Positions 62,974 to 64,000 of a stretch of 64,000 bases of DNA are shown here, one piece after another (positions within the stretch are counted from its first letter, which is position 1; each line of letters starts with the position of its first letter). The translations under genes and the position numbers were made by a program. This DNA is from Hyphococcus sp. (GTDB taxonomy: Bacteria; Pseudomonadota; Alphaproteobacteria; Caulobacterales; Parvularculaceae). Below the pieces are notes generated by a model. The model was not told the origin of the DNA and searched no databases. It saw only the letters and a list, made by a program, of their open reading frames with translations. Where the stretch lies: the NCBI GenBank assembly GCA_021776335.1, contig JAJFGB010000004.1, positions 248,001-312,000 on the forward strand, read 5' to 3'.

Positions 62974-64000
62974 CTACAGCAAACTCCATTGCCCAAAGAT
63001 AATCGCCCAAAAGGCGATCAGCGCGTTTGCAGACATATGTGCGGCGATAGCGCCGGAAATTTTGCCTGAGCGATAGAGCGCAAAGGCGAACACGGCGCCG
63101 GCCAGAGCGCCGGCCAGCCAGCGATCATGAAGAACGCCAAACAGCGCAGAGCTGATCAGAAAGGCTTTCCAGGAAAAGGCGCCCTCCGCGATGTTCTCAA
63201 ATTTATCGGCGATGAGTTTGCGGTGCAGATAACCGCGAAAGGCCAATTCTTCGGCAATGGGGACAAGAATAATTGTTCCAAAGATGCGCATCGAGAGCCA
63301 CAATAACATTGCGGCGGGAGGAAGCGCGCCGAGCCATAAGCCAAGTGTGTCGGGAGCATCACCGGCCGGATCGGTTGCGATCCATGCAGCGCCGACAATC
63401 AGCCCAAGGACGATGGGTGTCCAGCCAATGCGCCAGTCGAGGCGGCGGTAATAGCGCCAGCAGGCGAATAACGCGATGCTGATTGCGATGACGCGCAGCG
63501 CGTAAGACCAGTAGTTTTCGTGCGTAAAGGCTGCTGCGAGAATGCCCGCAGCAGTCATTGCCAGAAATGGAGCGAGCAGCGCAACGGCGGCCTGGAAAGC
63601 TGTCGATGGCGCTGCAGGCGTCACAATGGCCGCCTGGTCATGAAAAAATGCGATACGGTGCGTCGCGAGCATGATCGCAATGGTCACCATTAGAAACATC
63701 ATCCAGCCGGCTTGAGAGTGAAATCCGGTGACAGCGACTTCCGGTGAAACATGGGCGCCGAGACTGACAAGCGCGGCGATCCGAACGCTGTTCAAAATCC
63801 AGATGGCGGCAATGCCAATGGGCAAAATCAGGAAGACATTGGGAAACTTTAAAACACTGCGGAAAATCCATAGATAGATGGCAAGAAATGTCGCGACCAG
63901 TCCGATGCCCTCATAGCCTGAACACGCTGCCGCAATGTTTACGACAAAGTCGCCGATTCCAAGCACGCGTTTGTCGGCGATAATGATGATGTCGGTTTCG
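62974..64000 (-). CDS. Exosortase E/CPBP-protease fusion (cut by window edge)
   Basis: The frame is open to the right edge; an internal GTG at 63966 is not the true start. The first part matches the exosortase active site: catalytic Cys in AACSGYEGIG, Arg in LNSVRIAAL, and His in GFHSQAGW. The second half is a CPBP (CAAX-like) membrane protease with EELAFRGYLHRKL, FGVLHDRW and HMSANAL. The two-domain layout is that of exosortase E, linked to VPEID-CTERM sorting. It should cleave and process C-terminal sorting tails in the inner membrane. Confidence 0.88.
   Translation of the reverse strand, partial: ETDIIIIADKRVLGIGDFVVNIAAACSGYEGIGLVATFLAIYLWIFRSVLKFPNVFLILPIGIAAIWILNSVRIAALVSLGAHVSPEVAVTGFHSQAGWMMFLMVTIAIMLATHRIAFFHDQAAIVTPAAPSTAFQAAVALLAPFLAMTAAGILAAAFTHENYWSYALRVIAISIALFACWRYYRRLDWRIGWTPIVLGLIVGAAWIATDPAGDAPDTLGLWLGALPPAAMLLWLSMRIFGTIILVPIAEELAFRGYLHRKLIADKFENIAEGAFSWKAFLISSALFGVLHDRWLAGALAGAVFAFALYRSGKISGAIAAHMSANALIAFWAIIFGQWSLL

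Noticed and set aside
1-64000. CRISPR arrays, insertion sequences, prophage
   Set aside because: No regularly spaced repeat cluster, transposase or phage gene was seen. Only local repeats and the S9 duplication are present.

Overview
The window looks like chromosomal DNA of a moderate-GC alphaproteobacterium, probably a marine, aerobic, secretion-rich lineage near Parvularculales/Hyphomonadaceae. That placement is an inference from gene content: a DUF2336 protein, a TtpC-type TonB system with DUF3450, a split Mrp antiporter, exosortase E/CPBP protease, and many secreted hydrolases. No rRNA, CRISPR array, phage or insertion sequence was seen. One tRNA (Gln, TTG) is present.

Layout. 1-3.5 kb: two tandem paralogous S9 peptidases on the minus strand, the first cut by the window edge. 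3.5-12.8 kb: tRNA threonylcarbamoylation enzyme, acyl-CoA dehydrogenase, secreted dipeptidase, membrane phosphoesterase, SDR, MOSC protein, DUF2147 protein, HDAC-like deacetylase and histidine phosphatase. 12.9-18.4 kb: a LytS/LytTR-type two-component pair, divergent from two secreted serine hydrolases. 18.4-27.2 kb: xseB, dxs and tlyA, a set often clustered in bacteria, here interspersed with SDR, TetR and dicarboxylate-type symporter genes. 27.2-37.5 kb: alpha/beta hydrolases, aroC, pdxH, RidA, a TerB-like protein, an MBL-fold hydrolase, an ATP-grasp-like protein, a DUF442 protein and small VOC/YCII proteins. 37.5-40.2 kb: an amidohydrolase lipoprotein and a secreted protein with a VPLPA-type sorting tail.

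41.2-47.2 kb: one compact operon, DUF3450 / long ExbB (TtpC-like) / ExbB / ExbD / ExbD / TonB / TPR, ending at a strong terminator. It should energise outer-membrane transport. 47.7-50.4 kb: DUF2336 protein, then a ParA-like ATPase coupled to a partner with a possible ribbon-helix-helix end. 50.7-58.7 kb: a nine-gene Mrp-type cation/proton antiporter operon with three NuoL/M/N-like subunits, a separate MrpA C-terminal piece, and a subunit C carrying a very long acidic, His-containing insertion. 58.8-64 kb: SufE, hemerythrin-like protein, YbjQ protein, an unknown secreted protein, a PAS histidine kinase, and exosortase E fused to a CPBP protease, cut by the right edge.

Most notable points: the insertion in Mrp subunit C, the duplicated ExbD in the TtpC-type TonB operon with operator-like repeats upstream, the coexistence of exosortase E and a VPLPA-tailed protein, two adjacent palindromes between a TetR gene and its divergent transporter, and the tandem S9 peptidases.
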